A stretch of DNA of 64,000 bases from Schistosoma mansoni (Eukaryota; Platyhelminthes; Trematoda; Strigeidida; Schistosomatidae). The stretch spans positions 3,514,650 to 3,578,649 of the forward strand of contig NC_031496.1 in NCBI RefSeq assembly GCF_000237925.1, read 5' to 3'. Below, piece by piece: positions 48,554 to 59,760 of the stretch. Each line of letters begins with the position of its first letter. Position 1 is the stretch's first letter. The position numbers and the translations under genes are program-made. Below the pieces are notes generated by a model. That model saw nothing but the letters and a program-made list of their open reading frames with translations. It was not told the origin of the DNA and did no database searches.

Positions 48554-48911
48554 CTGTAGTGACCGGCCAGTCTCGATAAGAACACGATTGGAATAATAGA
48601 AACAATTATTATTATTGTAACCAATTGTACCAGAGATTGTTTTACTGTATTTGTTTAACTGTATCCGTTTCACTTCTTGTTCCATATACCGCCTGGTTTG
48701 GTTCGAGCTTGCTCACGCACTGCTTGTTCGCTTGTACTCTTTGGCACGTCTCGGTATTATTTCGATACCACGAGATCGCCAATAAATATACTTGATCTGG
48801 ACTAGTAAAGCCTTCTGGTTTACGGGCTATCAAGGGAACCAAGTCATATTTGTACGCGTAATCGAATAGTAGTGGTGATCATAGTCCGTCCACGACTCGA
48901 CATCCACTACA
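48554..48911 (+). repeat. right LTR of the Ty3/gypsy element
   Basis: Begins TGTAGTG and ends CACTACA. Its last 239 bp recur in reverse orientation at 44041-44279. Confidence 0.8.
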
Positions 48912-49987
48912 AAGTCATTGATTTATTTAAACATCACAAAACTCCATCGTTCTTCCATTCCTGTTGCTATTCCAACAGACTGTTTTTCCCTTTCTTCTCC
49001 TTCTGGCAGTAAGAATCTTTCTTCTAGTTCCTCATACATATTACTCACACCTGCCAGTATAAGTAATGCACACTAGAGGAATCGAATACCGATTTAGAAA
49101 GGAAGAAATGGGAAAAAGGGACTCAGAAACTGATGTGATTTAGATGTATAGGTGGTCTATGCTATCTAAGGCACAAGTGTGTCTGTGTGTGAAAGAAGAC
49201 CAGTACAATGAAAGTTTTATAAAGAAGTTGTAGAACTATGGCGTAGTTCAATATTAGTATACGTATCTTGGTTACCAGAATAACAGACCTAATCCCGAAA
49301 TTGTAGATTTGCTATATGAATACCTAATGTATAGGTTCTTACACCAAAGTCAAATCATTCTCTACAACGACCAATCATATCTTGACAGTTAGTGATATGA
49401 TGTATAGCACTTCTGAAGAACACATATGGGCTGGGAAGAGAGTGATATATTTGATACAGCAGGCAAGAGATTAGACAGAATAAACGCGCCTGCCTGACCG
49501 AGCCATGCCATGTCGATTAATTGCGTTCACCGTTACCGACCTGCTCAGATTGTTAAATGTTGGTTGTAAACCTTCTCAGTAATTATGTTTTCAGCCTCAA
49601 GAATCACGCGGTCAGTTACCAACACCATTACAAAGTCTTGCAAACACATATAGGCCAACCGTCATGTGTAGTTCGCAGGAAAGACTTCCATATTGGTGCT
49701 TACTTGATGAAGAAGTAATCCCAGGCCTATGTTTTGAATCTTTCAAGTATGACCGTAGACACTTTTTAGTAGCCCAGTATCTGGCTCCAGATAGGTCGTT
49801 TGCTGATCACTACCGGTACATAATCATCGACCTAACTCGCGTTAGTAATTAGCGGAATTAGATAAACCAAATACGGGAACGAAGTTTGAATACGCATATT
49901 TCATACTCACTGATTCGGACTGAACAATACTCTTGAACATTTCAACCGACCCACATCAACTACACTGATTAAGGCTTCACCTGCAAC
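48912..49987. other. intergenic, unassigned
   Basis: A+T-rich, without a convincing gene. The stretch 49000-49100 has motifs loosely like R310. The last few hundred bases may be diverged 5' sequence of the CR1-type LINE that follows. Confidence 0.4.
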
Positions 49988-51540
49988 ATGAGCGCTGACC
50001 TGGTGTTCCATAAACTCCAGCACTTAGGAAAAGACACTTTTCCCGGTCCGGATACGGTTCATTCTGCTATACTGAGTGAAGCAGCTTCAATTCTGGCAAC
50101 ACCAATTGGCGTAATGTTTTCACACTCGCTAAGCCGAGGCAAACTACCGGAAATCTGGAAGCTGGCTGACATTACACCAATTATAAAAGGAGGTGGACGC
50201 AGTGAACCTTCAAGCGACCGACCGGTGGCCCTTCTCTCTATACCTTCTGAAATTATGGAGTCCCTGACATGCGATGGTATACACGACTACTTATTATCCC
50301 TAGACTTCTCACCCCAACAGCATGGTTTCAGGAAGGCTCACTCTTGTATAACTGACTGAGGTGGACAAATGGACGGGGATCCTTGATAGTAAGCGGAAGG
50401 TTGATGTTATTTACCTTGATTTCTCAAAAGCTTTTGATGGGGTCAACCATATGTCTTATCAATATGTTTAGACGATTGGGTATCAAATCACCTCTGATTG
50501 ACTGGCTCGCCCCACATCTCGAAAACCGACATTTTAAGGTCAGGGTTAACTTCACTTTCTCTCGGGCTATAGAATGTCCTAGTGTGATCCCTCAGGGCTC
50601 AATACTAGGACCTCTTCTCTTCTTGATTTACATTAACGACCTTCCACAACAAGTTTCGTCTGACATTGCATTTTGCTGATGGCGTAAAACTTTGGAGAGA
50701 GACACGTAACCAAGAGGATTGTAGCTGGCGGTATCTTCAGGATATACAAGTACTTCAGGAGGATCTGACTCGACCTCAAAGTTGGGCAGACGACAACGGA
50801 CTTACATTCAACTTTTCAAAGTGTAAAGTAGTCTATCTGCGACATGTTGCAGACTATAGTTACAACGTGGGAAACTCCTCTCTAGAAGTGTCCCAAGTCG
50901 AAAAAGATTTAGGAGTGTTGGTACCCTACGACTTGAAGTCGTACGGTAACTGCAACAAGAATGCCTTTCAAGAAAACCTTGCACTGGTAACATTGAAGCG
51001 CATTTTTGGCCAGTTTGACGGTAGAACTTTCCACATAATCTTCAACAGTTTTATTCGTCCCCATTTAGAGTACGGAAACATAGTATTTCCTCCCTTCCTC
51101 CAAAAGCAAAGGACATTCTGGAACGTATCCAACTTCGAGCCATGAAATCAGTTCGGGGACTCAAATTCAAACTTTATGAAGAGCACCTCCAATCACTTAA
51201 CCTTTACCCGTTAGAGTACAGGCATCTTAGAGGTGACGATACTAACCTAAGAGGTAACACCCAGAAACTGGAGACCGAACATAGCAGAACGGACTGTAGA
51301 CACAACTTCTACTCCTTAAGAGTCGTCAAATGCTGGAATTCGCTGCCGACTGAGCTAGTTCATGCGACTTCCCAGGAGTCCTTTAAGAGGAAACTTGATA
51401 TATTTTTAAGGACTAAGGACAACATCTTATTATGATTTACCAATTTCTTTTTTCTTCTATTATCGTTAATATACCTAGGTTTTTGCCTGGAGGTATTGGT
51501 GATCCACTGCTACTAGACACGGAAGCCCGTTAAGCGAAAG
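49988..51540 (+). mobile_element. CR1-clade LINE, 5'-truncated
   Basis: Reverse transcriptase in several frames. 49988-50359 has HLGKDTFPGPDTVHSAILSE and QQHGFRKAHSCITD; about 50370-50450 has VIYLDFSKAFDGVNH; 50470-50680 has VIPQGSILGPLLFLIYINDL. The catalytic box region at 50666 on reads HFADGVKLW, without the usual DD. The C-terminus is CWNSLPTELVHATSQESFKR, typical of CR1/Jockey-type elements. At least three frame breaks and the changed active site show it is dead. The 5' two-thirds, including the endonuclease, are missing. The 3' limit is uncertain. Confidence 0.8.
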
Positions 51541-51779
51541 CTTTTTCTATTCCATCCACAACCATTTGACCGCCCCGGTGCAAGTCGTTCAAGGTCGTTG
51601 AGGTGAGAAGTAATTTCAACCCGTGGCTGATTTGTCACGATTGTTACTCTTAACTGGCGGCCTTAAAATTCGCTGACTTTTTTTTACCGTGCCTCTTAAT
51701 TGTTGTCAATGGTTTTATTTCTGTATGTAAGTGTATTCTATATGTTTCATAAGCTGTCAACTGTCCCTTAAACATCTTA

Positions 51780-51809
51780 AGCTTAGTCACAACATGTTGT
51801 GACTAAGCT
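51780..51809. repeat. 30-bp perfect palindrome
   Basis: AGCTTAGTCACAACA followed immediately by its exact reverse complement, with no spacer. It directly precedes a 31-bp tandem repeat. Confidence 0.95.
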
Positions 51810-51905
51810 ATTCGGCTATTCGTCGGTTATTTAGGGGAAAAGTCGGCTATTCGTCGGATATTTAGGGGAAAAGTCGGTTATTCGTCGGATATTTAGGGGA
51901 GAAAT
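51810..51905. repeat. 31-bp tandem repeat, about three units
   Basis: Units start at 51812, 51843 and 51874 (TCGGCTATTCGTCGG, then TATTTAGGGGAAA), with few differences. Function unknown. A pyrimidine-rich region with repeated TTTCCCC motifs follows to about 52060. Confidence 0.9.
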
Positions 51906-52073
51906 CGGTAATTTAGCGACATTTGAAAAACAGAGCGACAGAAAGGGGAAATTACGCTTTATTTCCCCCGGACAGGCGAAAAAGCAGACATTTCGATGCA
52001 TTTCCCCTTTATTTACGACTTATTTTCCAATGCATTTTCCGCTTTATTTCCCCTTTATTGGTTGTTTGGGCAC

Positions 52074-52132
52074 TAACCTAAGAGGTAATACCCAGAAACT
52101 GGAGACCCAACACAGCAGAACGGACTGCAGAA
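52074..52132 (+). mobile_element. small CR1-type LINE scrap
   Basis: About 60 bp closely match 51234-51293 of the neighbouring CR1-type LINE (ACTAACCTAAGAGGTAA, CCCAGAAACTGGAGAC). Confidence 0.75.
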
Positions 52133-52322
52133 CTATTTGAACTTCTCTTCTATTCGCGCTGCTCCTTGCACTCTTCCAGCTCAAGAGGTACCTTTGGGCT
52201 GAATTTCAAACCAGCCAAAGGTCAAAAGTTACCTGCTTTACACAGAGGTGTTTACTAATTTCACCTTCAGGTAGACATCTTCCTTAAATAGTCTACGCTA
52301 AGATGGGGGGTAGAAATTCTCC

Positions 52323-53076
52323 GGCGAGACTAAAGAACATGGACGAGCCAATCAGAAGCTTTCGCGGGTTTTCAAGGTCACGGCGCTAAGTTCGGTACCT
52401 GACGCTTACGTACGGTCGGTTTACAACGGATTTTAAAGTAAACATGATAATTAAGCGTCTACAAGATAAGTTATTATAAGATTTTGGCGCAAAATTCAAT
52501 TATACATTTGGGTAGAGTTGTGGCATTATAGCTGATGTCAGTTCGTGATGAAAACCCTAAGTATAATTCCTAGCTTTAATCATGAACTGTAAATCATAAT
52601 TTGAATTTTTCACGCGGGTTTATAACCCTCATTTAGTCTTAGCTATTACGTTGACACTCTCAGATTCACTCTAGCGTCGCTCAAATGCCGTCCATAATTT
52701 ATAGTCTCATCTTTAACCCTAAACCGTAACCCTAAACCTTAACCCTAAACCCTAAACCATACCAACATACCGACAACACTGAAACTATGTGGTTGAGGCT
52801 GAAAGGATTTTCGGGACTTTATTGTGGTTCCAGAGGTCGACTACTATGGAGCCACAGGGATGAGTTCCTGTGCCGGATGCACTATGATTTTAGAACTTCT
52901 GAACCTATATCTGACCTTGAGAAGTTTTTGATTCATGTAAAAGAAAAGTATCCCCTTTAATTTTTGAGTTTTGTATAATATATTTTTACTGTATGATAAC
53001 TGTCTTCTGATTGGCTAATATTTCTCAAGGTCATTTAAGATCCGTTCAAAGGTCGTCCATGTTCTTTAGTCTCGCC
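52323..53076. mobile_element. small DNA transposon, probable Merlin type, internally deleted
   Basis: Terminal inverted repeats of 24 bp match perfectly: 52323-52346 (GGCGAGACTAAAGAACATGG...) and 53053-53076 in reverse complement. Weaker subterminal similarity (CCAATCAGAAG, TCAAGGTCA) follows. Near the right end a frame at about 52800-52962 reads LLWSHRDEFLCRMHYDF...EKYPL and stop. It resembles the C-terminal end of IS1595/Merlin-type transposases. At 754 bp it is much shorter than a full Merlin element. No target duplication is obvious. The family assignment is an inference from that short tail. Confidence 0.6.
52720..52771 (+). repeat. interstitial telomere-like repeat
   Basis: About five degenerate CCCTAAAC-type units in a row (AACCCTAAACCGTAACCCTA...), inside the Merlin-type element. 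Flatworm telomeres are TTAGGG, so the unit with an extra A is close but not identical. Confidence 0.8.
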
Positions 53077-53553
53077 CTTAATCTTACTATTCTTCATCTT
53101 CCCAACTGATGACATTCTAGAAACAGCTCTGAAGAGAGTGTATTAATGGCTATGTATATCTGTTACCTGGAAGGCGACTTTTCAACCTTGAGTAGACGAA
53201 TAATATTTTTTCACTGTCCGATTATACACAAGGTATCCAAATAGGACTTAACCAGTTGGAGATGTGTCTGTGAGTACAGCATATACCCTACACATGAATA
53301 CAAAGTACTGGAAGACTGACAGAAACCTGCCCCTGAATTCTGTTTTTGATCCATCAGAATTAGTCAAAGGTTCGTATCGACAGGTGACAGTACTACGTAC
53401 TACACTGTCTCATGACTCCGTATGCGGATAGAACCCTTAGCCTCAACCAGTTCTTGCTCTCAAAGTTTTCGAAAATGTCCTCAAATGTGAAATACCCAAA
53501 TTACCGTTTAGTATGCATTCCGACCATTCTCCGTTTGTCTAAGAATATTTACC

Positions 53554-53898
53554 AGACTTTTCTACTTGGATTAGTATAGTGGCTATAATATTTTGCCGTC
53601 CTTTCTTGTTAGATATCTCACCCTCTAGCCAACCATTCAGTTTCCTGACTGGTACAGTACATACTACTGCCAAGGTCACATTCCAACCATAAACAAGAGT
53701 AACTACATTATCAGTTTTGCCTAGGCGTGGTTCGTAGAAATAAGCATGTGAGCTATTGAATTCCGCACATTGCGCTTGACCAAACGCCTCTTGATGACTT
53801 GAGGATTTTTTAATAGGCATACTAAGGTCGACCAAGAACCCTTGCACAGCGTTCTTTATGTATATCGAGGTTTCTATTGATAAAGTTACTGACACCTG
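53554..53898 (-). CDS. orphan exon candidate, unrecognised
   Basis: A 345-bp open stretch on the minus strand, bounded by a good acceptor (CTACTACCAG before GTGTCAGT) and a donor (TCTG|GTAAAT). It encodes about 115 residues with ordinary composition, including FLVDLSMPIKKSSSHQE, HAYFYEPRLGKTDNVV and NGWLEGEISNKKGR. The last two have a vague SH3-like feel that I cannot support further. No partner exons were found. It may be part of an unrecognised gene, or chance. Confidence 0.3.
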
Positions 53899-55178
53899 GT
53901 AGTAGGTAAGTCCTAACCCTCAATAACCGAAATTGATTTAGTGGGCCAAGGAAGACAATATAAGTTCAGTTTATAAGATGTTTTCGACCTCCCCCCCAAA
54001 CAAAAGTAAAATTATCTTAATAAATTAGAGATTAATTTTATGAATGCTTGGTCATTAGCGATCTTTTGATCATGCTGGCCGCCTTTTTTCTATCTTATAG
54101 GTCATGGACTTTTAAGTGGATATCGTTTCATCTGCTGACCGTGTAACCATTAAAAATCTGGCTGCTCAAACTGAGGTATGTATGGCAAAGTCTAAAGACC
54201 TGATCTTTTGTTATATCCATCTTTTGTCATTCACATCTACATAATTTGGTGACGTTATCTTCACATACTTGGTTTCAAACGCTATCTAGCAGATGTATTT
54301 CTGTTTCATGTAATAGGTTAAATAGTCAACTGAGATTAAGATATTTATTAAGTGCATATTCCTTGATTTCACTTCATACCAAGACAGCTGCTAAAAGGAC
54401 ATTGGAGCAAATTAAGTTCATAAATTATCTTTTATATCTGTAATACCTTACCACACTCTTGCTTCTCGTTCCTTCATCGCTTTCGATTCTCTCCTTATAT
54501 CCTGTTACAACGTTATTTGTGAGCTTTTTGTTGAGACTTGACCTTATTATCTCAACATCTTCAAATTACTAAGATTATCAGATTTTACAACCATTCATAG
54601 ACTATGTAGGACCTGGGACTAGTATGTATCTTTTCAAAATACCCCATCGCCTATCAACAAATCGAGAGATTAAAGTGGTCAATAGGAAAGTATAAGAGAT
54701 AATAATATAATTTACGGTAGGTGATAAATATTTGAGATAGTTTCAAAGAAGTGTATAAGACCAAAGAATTATAAGTATAGAATTACACAAACAGAAAAAC
54801 TGATGATTTAACAAAGACGCAAATTTACTGAAAATCAATAAAGATTAGTCGGAACTAATAGATATTGTCATATTAAATACTAAAGAAACTTTAGACATTA
54901 ATATTAATTGAAAAGGTCAATCGAATTTGATATCATGTCACCTCTGACCTATCATTAACTTTCATGGATTTCCCTGTTTTCATTAATCAGTTATTCATGT
55001 TCCTGTATCTCAGCTATCCTCTGACCATCAGTCAGATGTCTTCATATTTTGGATAACTGAACATCAAAGTGTGTTAAAACAACTGTTTCATCCTGTCCTA
55101 AAACTTCTTAACAACACTAACATAACTTAGAGCTTCATATCATGGACTTTTATCTCTATCACTCAATATTAATTATGT
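53899..55178. other. intergenic, nothing assigned
   Basis: A+T-rich sequence with short open frames only. It ends at the 12-bp target duplication of RTE-2b (55179-55190). Confidence 0.5.
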
Positions 55179-55190
55179 AATTTGCGTTTA

Positions 55191-58100
55191 TTTATTTTAT
55201 TTATTTATTTAAACACATATATATTGGTACAAAAGGGCACCAGATACATATGCGCCACACAAAATAATGAAAGTAGGAAGAGAAGGGATGAAAAGATAAG
55301 GCGGACTGAAATGTACAACCAGAAGACTCTTTCAGTTAAGAAAGTTAGAACCACTCTTTATGTAGAAAGTAAAAGAAGGTTGCAGCAGGATCGCCACTGG
55401 CTTCTATTCTGAGCCATATCTGATAACGTCTCTAGCCACTGTGTTGCATCATCTCTCGGACCCCAGCCAGGGAGTCGTGAAGGACCAACAGAAGCTAGCC
55501 CTTTGCAGCTTTCTTTCATGCCACGACACCATGTCATACACTGACCTCCTCTCCGCTTTTTCCAACCAGTCCCAGAGTCGGCAAATAATGCACGACGTGG
55601 AAGTCTCTGGGACGACATTCGTAAAACATGTCCAAGCCACCGAAGTCGGTGTTTCAAGATGGTGACACCAATTGAATTATCGTCTCTGCGCCCGAACACA
55701 CGATGCCGAACCTCTGCATTACTAACATGGTGTTGCGACTGAATGTCAGCAATCCTTCGGAGACAACGATGATCGAACACAGAGAGACTTCTAACATCCT
55801 CAACTCGGAGAGGCCAGGTTTCACAAGCATAGAGCAAAACTGCTCTCACCGACGCGTTGTAGATCCGACCTTTTACAGCCAGACTAACATCACGAAGGCG
55901 CCAAAGATGGCCCAGATTGGCATAAGCCGCTCTGGCTTTCATTATACGTGCATCAATCTCATCAGTCACGCCCCCACCAGCACTTATGTAGCTACCTAGA
56001 TACACGAACTTCTCAACTACTTCAATCTGCTCACCATCTAGGGTGAGTACAGGATGAGAATCCTGCCAGTCTTGTAGGAGTACCTTGCACTTGGAGGGTG
56101 CAAAGCACATGCTGTACCTGCGGACACTGATTGTCAACTGATTAAGTGCGGATTGCATGCCTTGGGCATTATCGCACAGTAGGACAATATCATCCTCATA
56201 CTCAAGGTCGAGAAGTCGTTCTCCAGGCAGCAGATCCACACCGCCATTACTTACATCCATCAGAGCTGTTTCCAGGATGTCGTCGATGGCAAAGTTGGAG
56301 AGAAATGGTTAGATTGGGCAACCCTGCCTAACCCCACTGCTCGAATGAAACAAGGGAGAAAGGTGGTTGTATGCCGTCACTCTGCCTGAGGTGTTCGTAT
56401 ACAGGGCCTTTAAGATGTTAATGAACTTCTCAGGCACACCCTTCTTCAATAGACAATCCCAGAGAACAGTCCTGTCCAACGAATCGAAGGCCGCCCTGAT
56501 ATCAAGAAACACTACGATTGTTGGCCTGCGATAAGTATGACGGTGTTCTAACATTTGGCGGAGGGTGAAGATGTGATCAATGCATCCTCGACCAGAACGA
56601 AAACCAGCCTGCTCCTCGCGAGTCAATCGTTCTCGGGTTTTAAACAACCTACGAAGAATGACAGAAGCCAATAGTTCGGAAGTAGACTTATCCCCCGATA
56701 GTTGTTACAGGAACAACGTGAACCCTTTTTAAAGATAGGGACGACTACCGACTTATTCCATGATGTTGGAACACTTTCTTGCTCCCAAACCTTTGCAAAC
56801 AACACCGTCAGTTCCTTGGCCAGAAAGTCATCACCATCTTTAAGAAGAGCCGGAGGTAAGTCATCTGGGCCCGGTGATTTGTAGCGCTTCAAGAGTTGGA
56901 GTTCCTTGCTGACTTCTGCCTCGTTTGGTGGATCAGTCGTCACCGGCCATGGGGGGCAGGACAAACTGGTTGATGTTGCCGGAGCAGCAGGCCAGTTGAA
57001 CTGCCCTTCGAAAAATTCCGCCCATCGTCCAAGACGTCGAGAGATGTTAGTGATTAGCATCCCGTCATCCTCGTAGATTGTTTCACTCACACCAGACTTC
57101 TTGCTGCCAGTGGCTCGGATGAGTTGGAAGAGCTTCCGGCAGTTACCAGATGCAGCTGCTGCTTCCATCTCATTAGCACGCTCCGACCACCAGGCTTCTC
57201 GGTCCTTACGCAAGCTTTGCCCAATTTCATTACGTAACAGCCTTCGTTTGTGGTAGAGTAGACCGACGGGCTTCCATCAGTTGTAAGGAGCCAGAAGAAA
57301 CCCAGTGCTTGTAAGCGGGACGTTTCGCGAAGCCGCAAGCGGCTTTACTCGCCATTTTCATGGCGTTGTGAAGATGCAACCAGTGCTCATCTATACTTTT
57401 CGGTGGGATGGTAGCTAGCCTAGAGGCTAGCTCCGCTCGATACTTACTTGCAACAGAAGTTGCAGCCAGTTTACTAACATCGATCCGTTGGTGGTGGTCA
57501 ATCCTTCGGCCACTGAAAAGTAAGGTGAGATTGGCGCAGACCAGGGCATGATCAGACTCCAGATAGGTACTCCAAAAGGAGCGGCAGTCTTGTACACAAC
57601 CACGCCAGCGGTAGCTGATCGCGATGTGATCAATCTGAGTCCAGGCTTGAGATGCAGAGGGAGGACGCCAGGTGGCACATCGGCGATGACTGTGCCGGAA
57701 GTTAGTGCTGGTCAGAAACAGGTTGTGGTCTGTGCACAGTTGCAGCAAACGGTCCCCGTTATCTGTCCTGCGACCAACAAGTCCCCATCGGCCACCTAAA
57801 CGACTCTCTTCTGTGCCTAGACGCCCGACCTGAGCATTCAAGTCTCCGACTAATACTACAATATCTGTCGAACGCGCTTTCTGGAGAAGAACTGTTAACT
57901 GGTGGTAAAACTCATCCTTGATTGCATCCGGGCTGCAATCTGTCGGGGCATAGGCGATGACGAAAAGACACCGTTTCTCACGCCGATTTCTTCTCACTTT
58001 GATGGAACTTTCTAGTCTAACAGCACATAACCGACTGTTAATGGGGATCCAATCGATTAGTGCTGCCTCAGCCCTAGCGCTTAGTGCAACACCAACGCCT

Positions 58101-59068
58101 GCAAGACCAGACGAAGATGCCACAGAGTCCCCGGATAAGCGCACGTGAAACAAGCTTTTCGAGGCGACAGATGGAGAGCGAATTTGTAGTACTTCACTAG
58201 AGTCTTGAATACGGGTCTCGGATAGACGGCAAACATCAACATTAAGGCTTTCTAAAGACATAGCCAGCCCTATCTGTTGTCTGATCTGCATTCGTGTGCG
58301 AACGTTGAAGGAAGCCAGCTTGAACGGCGTACGTGGTTTCAGAAATACTGCTTCAGTATTCATAATCGGTGGAAGCATTCACTTTCAACCAGACAGTGAC
58401 TGGAGATCGTTTAGATAGGAAAGAGTTTCCACCATGGGCGAGCTACTACATAAGTTGGAAAGGAAGGATACACAATTTGGGAATAAAGGGAGTGAAAAAG
58501 CGACGTAGTAAATAATAGTAATAGTAATAATAATAATAATGGTAATAATAATAATAATGTAAATTGTCTTTCTTCTATTAGGAACTAGAGCAGTGTAGTT
58601 AGTGTAGTGCGTCATTTCATGTCATTTGTGTGTGGGCTGTGATACTACCCGGGTGCCCAAACCGAAGCAGGTGGTTTTCTTAGGGGGCCACACCCCGAGC
58701 CTTTGGCCTAAAGGTCTGATCCACAAGGCAGTGGAGCATCGTAAGGAGATGCAGTCACATGGTAGCCGGTGATCAACAGCAGGTTCATTCGCCATTCGTT
58801 CCATCAGGATACTGGAGCCCATGTGCACTATTGGTTTGGAATGAGGGTTTTCCAACTCCCCTAGGTGGACCCTCCACATCCACCAACCCGGTTAAAGCGC
58901 CGGACATTCGCTTTTCGTCCTCTCACTTTTGTAAACAACAGTAGTGTCACGAGAAGGTAGTGAGTAGGACTTCCCTGACAGAGGCTATATATTCGCGTGG
59001 CCATGTGAGAGCATTTGGAGAGGGAGAGTGGACTCTCCCCACTCTCGGCCGTACCAGGGCGTTGGGGC
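55191..59068 (-). mobile_element. RTE-type LINE, copy b (RTE-2b), full length but broken
   Basis: Target duplication AATTTGCGTTTA at 55179-55190 and 59069-59080. Minus-strand order: 5' region 59068-58400 including an impure TTA microsatellite; ATG 58378; apurinic-type endonuclease to about 57430 (FNVRTRMQIRQQ, LVGDLNAQVG, TQIDHIAIS, SDHALV); RT at 57213-56309 and 56260-55640 (SPGPDDLPPALL, FRSGRGCIDHIF, FLDIRAAFDSLDR, GVRQGCPI); C-terminal block (FDHRCLRRIADIQSQHHVS, GWGPRDDATQWLE) to 55358; 3' tail with AAAT repeats. The catalytic box is YEDD where copy a has YADD. A stop follows GCPI, and the frame shifts after RGISLLPNYWL. Both lesions are shared with copy a. Confidence 0.9.
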
Positions 59069-59260
59069 AATTTGCGTTTACAATCAAAATAATCTCGACA
59101 CGAGTTTTTTCATAGCGAAAACTACCTGGAGAATTAGTGAAAATAGTTCTCTTCTCCCTAGAGGTTACTTTTGTAAAATCTTGGTGTGTGTTTAAAGTCA
59201 CATTCATTTCTATTGTCCTGAACTTATTTATTCATTTCACTTTCGAATAATTGTTCCAGG

Positions 59261-59334
59261 TCGTTTTTGCGTTGGTGCTGATTCGATCAAAAAGCTGATG
59301 CTCCAGATGTTGACACTCGAAGTTCATTTGCAGG
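59261..59334 (+). CDS. isolated exon candidate, unrecognised
   Basis: 74 bp with an acceptor (ATTGTTCCAG) and a donor (TTGCAG|GTATTT). In the open frame it reads RFCVGADSIKKLMLQMLTLE and continues VHLQ. It looks like coding sequence for a helix. No partner exon in matching phase was found. Confidence 0.25.
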
Positions 59335-59760
59335 TATTTATTCCAATGTATTTAATTGTTACTTACGTCTACAATATCTGCGGTAGATGGTGAGCTGCAT
59401 GGTGGTAGTTTGAAATTAGCTTTGGTCTGTGGTATATATTATGCTAAAATTCTATAAATCTTAATTAGATTCGATTTGACAATACTGAGTATTCCTAGTG
59501 TTGATGGTTCTTAACACTTACTGCAATTGATAGGTCCATCTCAAAGGAACTAATTTTTGTTGCAACAACAAATACAGCTAAAGAGACAGCATTTGAAAAT
59601 TATGAATACCTCAGTAAATTCCAAAACCGTCCGCCCCATGTGATAGGATACTCTTGGTTTATGGTTATTCCCTCAGTATTCATCAAATATATAAAGTGAA
59701 GTGGCTACTCGTTAGTTAAACTGATAGCCAAGGTTCACTTAAAGCAGAGTTAATTATTAA
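59335..59760 (+). other. intergenic, nothing assigned
   Basis: A+T-rich, no recognised feature. It separates the exon candidate from the next short element. Confidence 0.5.

Larger units (their letters stand above)
44041..48911 (+). mobile_element. Ty3/gypsy LTR retrotransposon (fossil copy, sequence gap inside)
   Basis: The right LTR is 48554-48911 (358 bp, TGTAGTG...CACTACA), preceded by a purine-rich tract (AGCGGGGGG). The left end, 44041-44279, is identical to the last 239 bp of that LTR but in reverse orientation, and then runs into 200 Ns. Inside are a gag 3' part and a long pol frame in the order protease, reverse transcriptase, RNase H, integrase, which is the Ty3/gypsy order. The pol part looks whole. 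Most of gag and the left LTR are hidden by the gap, so the copy as assembled is incomplete. No matching short target duplication is seen at the two edges. The open pol frame suggests a young copy. Confidence 0.85.

Noticed and set aside
49664-49852. Short plus-strand frame before the CR1-type LINE
   Set aside because: 62 codons, no recognisable domain, and could be diverged LINE 5' sequence. Not enough to call a gene.
51810-51905. CRISPR-like array (31-bp repeats)
   Set aside because: The units are directly adjacent, with no spacers, and the genome is eukaryotic. It is a simple tandem repeat.
54101-54175. Possible plus-strand exon with good acceptor and donor
   Set aside because: All three frames contain a stop between the splice sites, and there is no in-frame ATG for a first exon.
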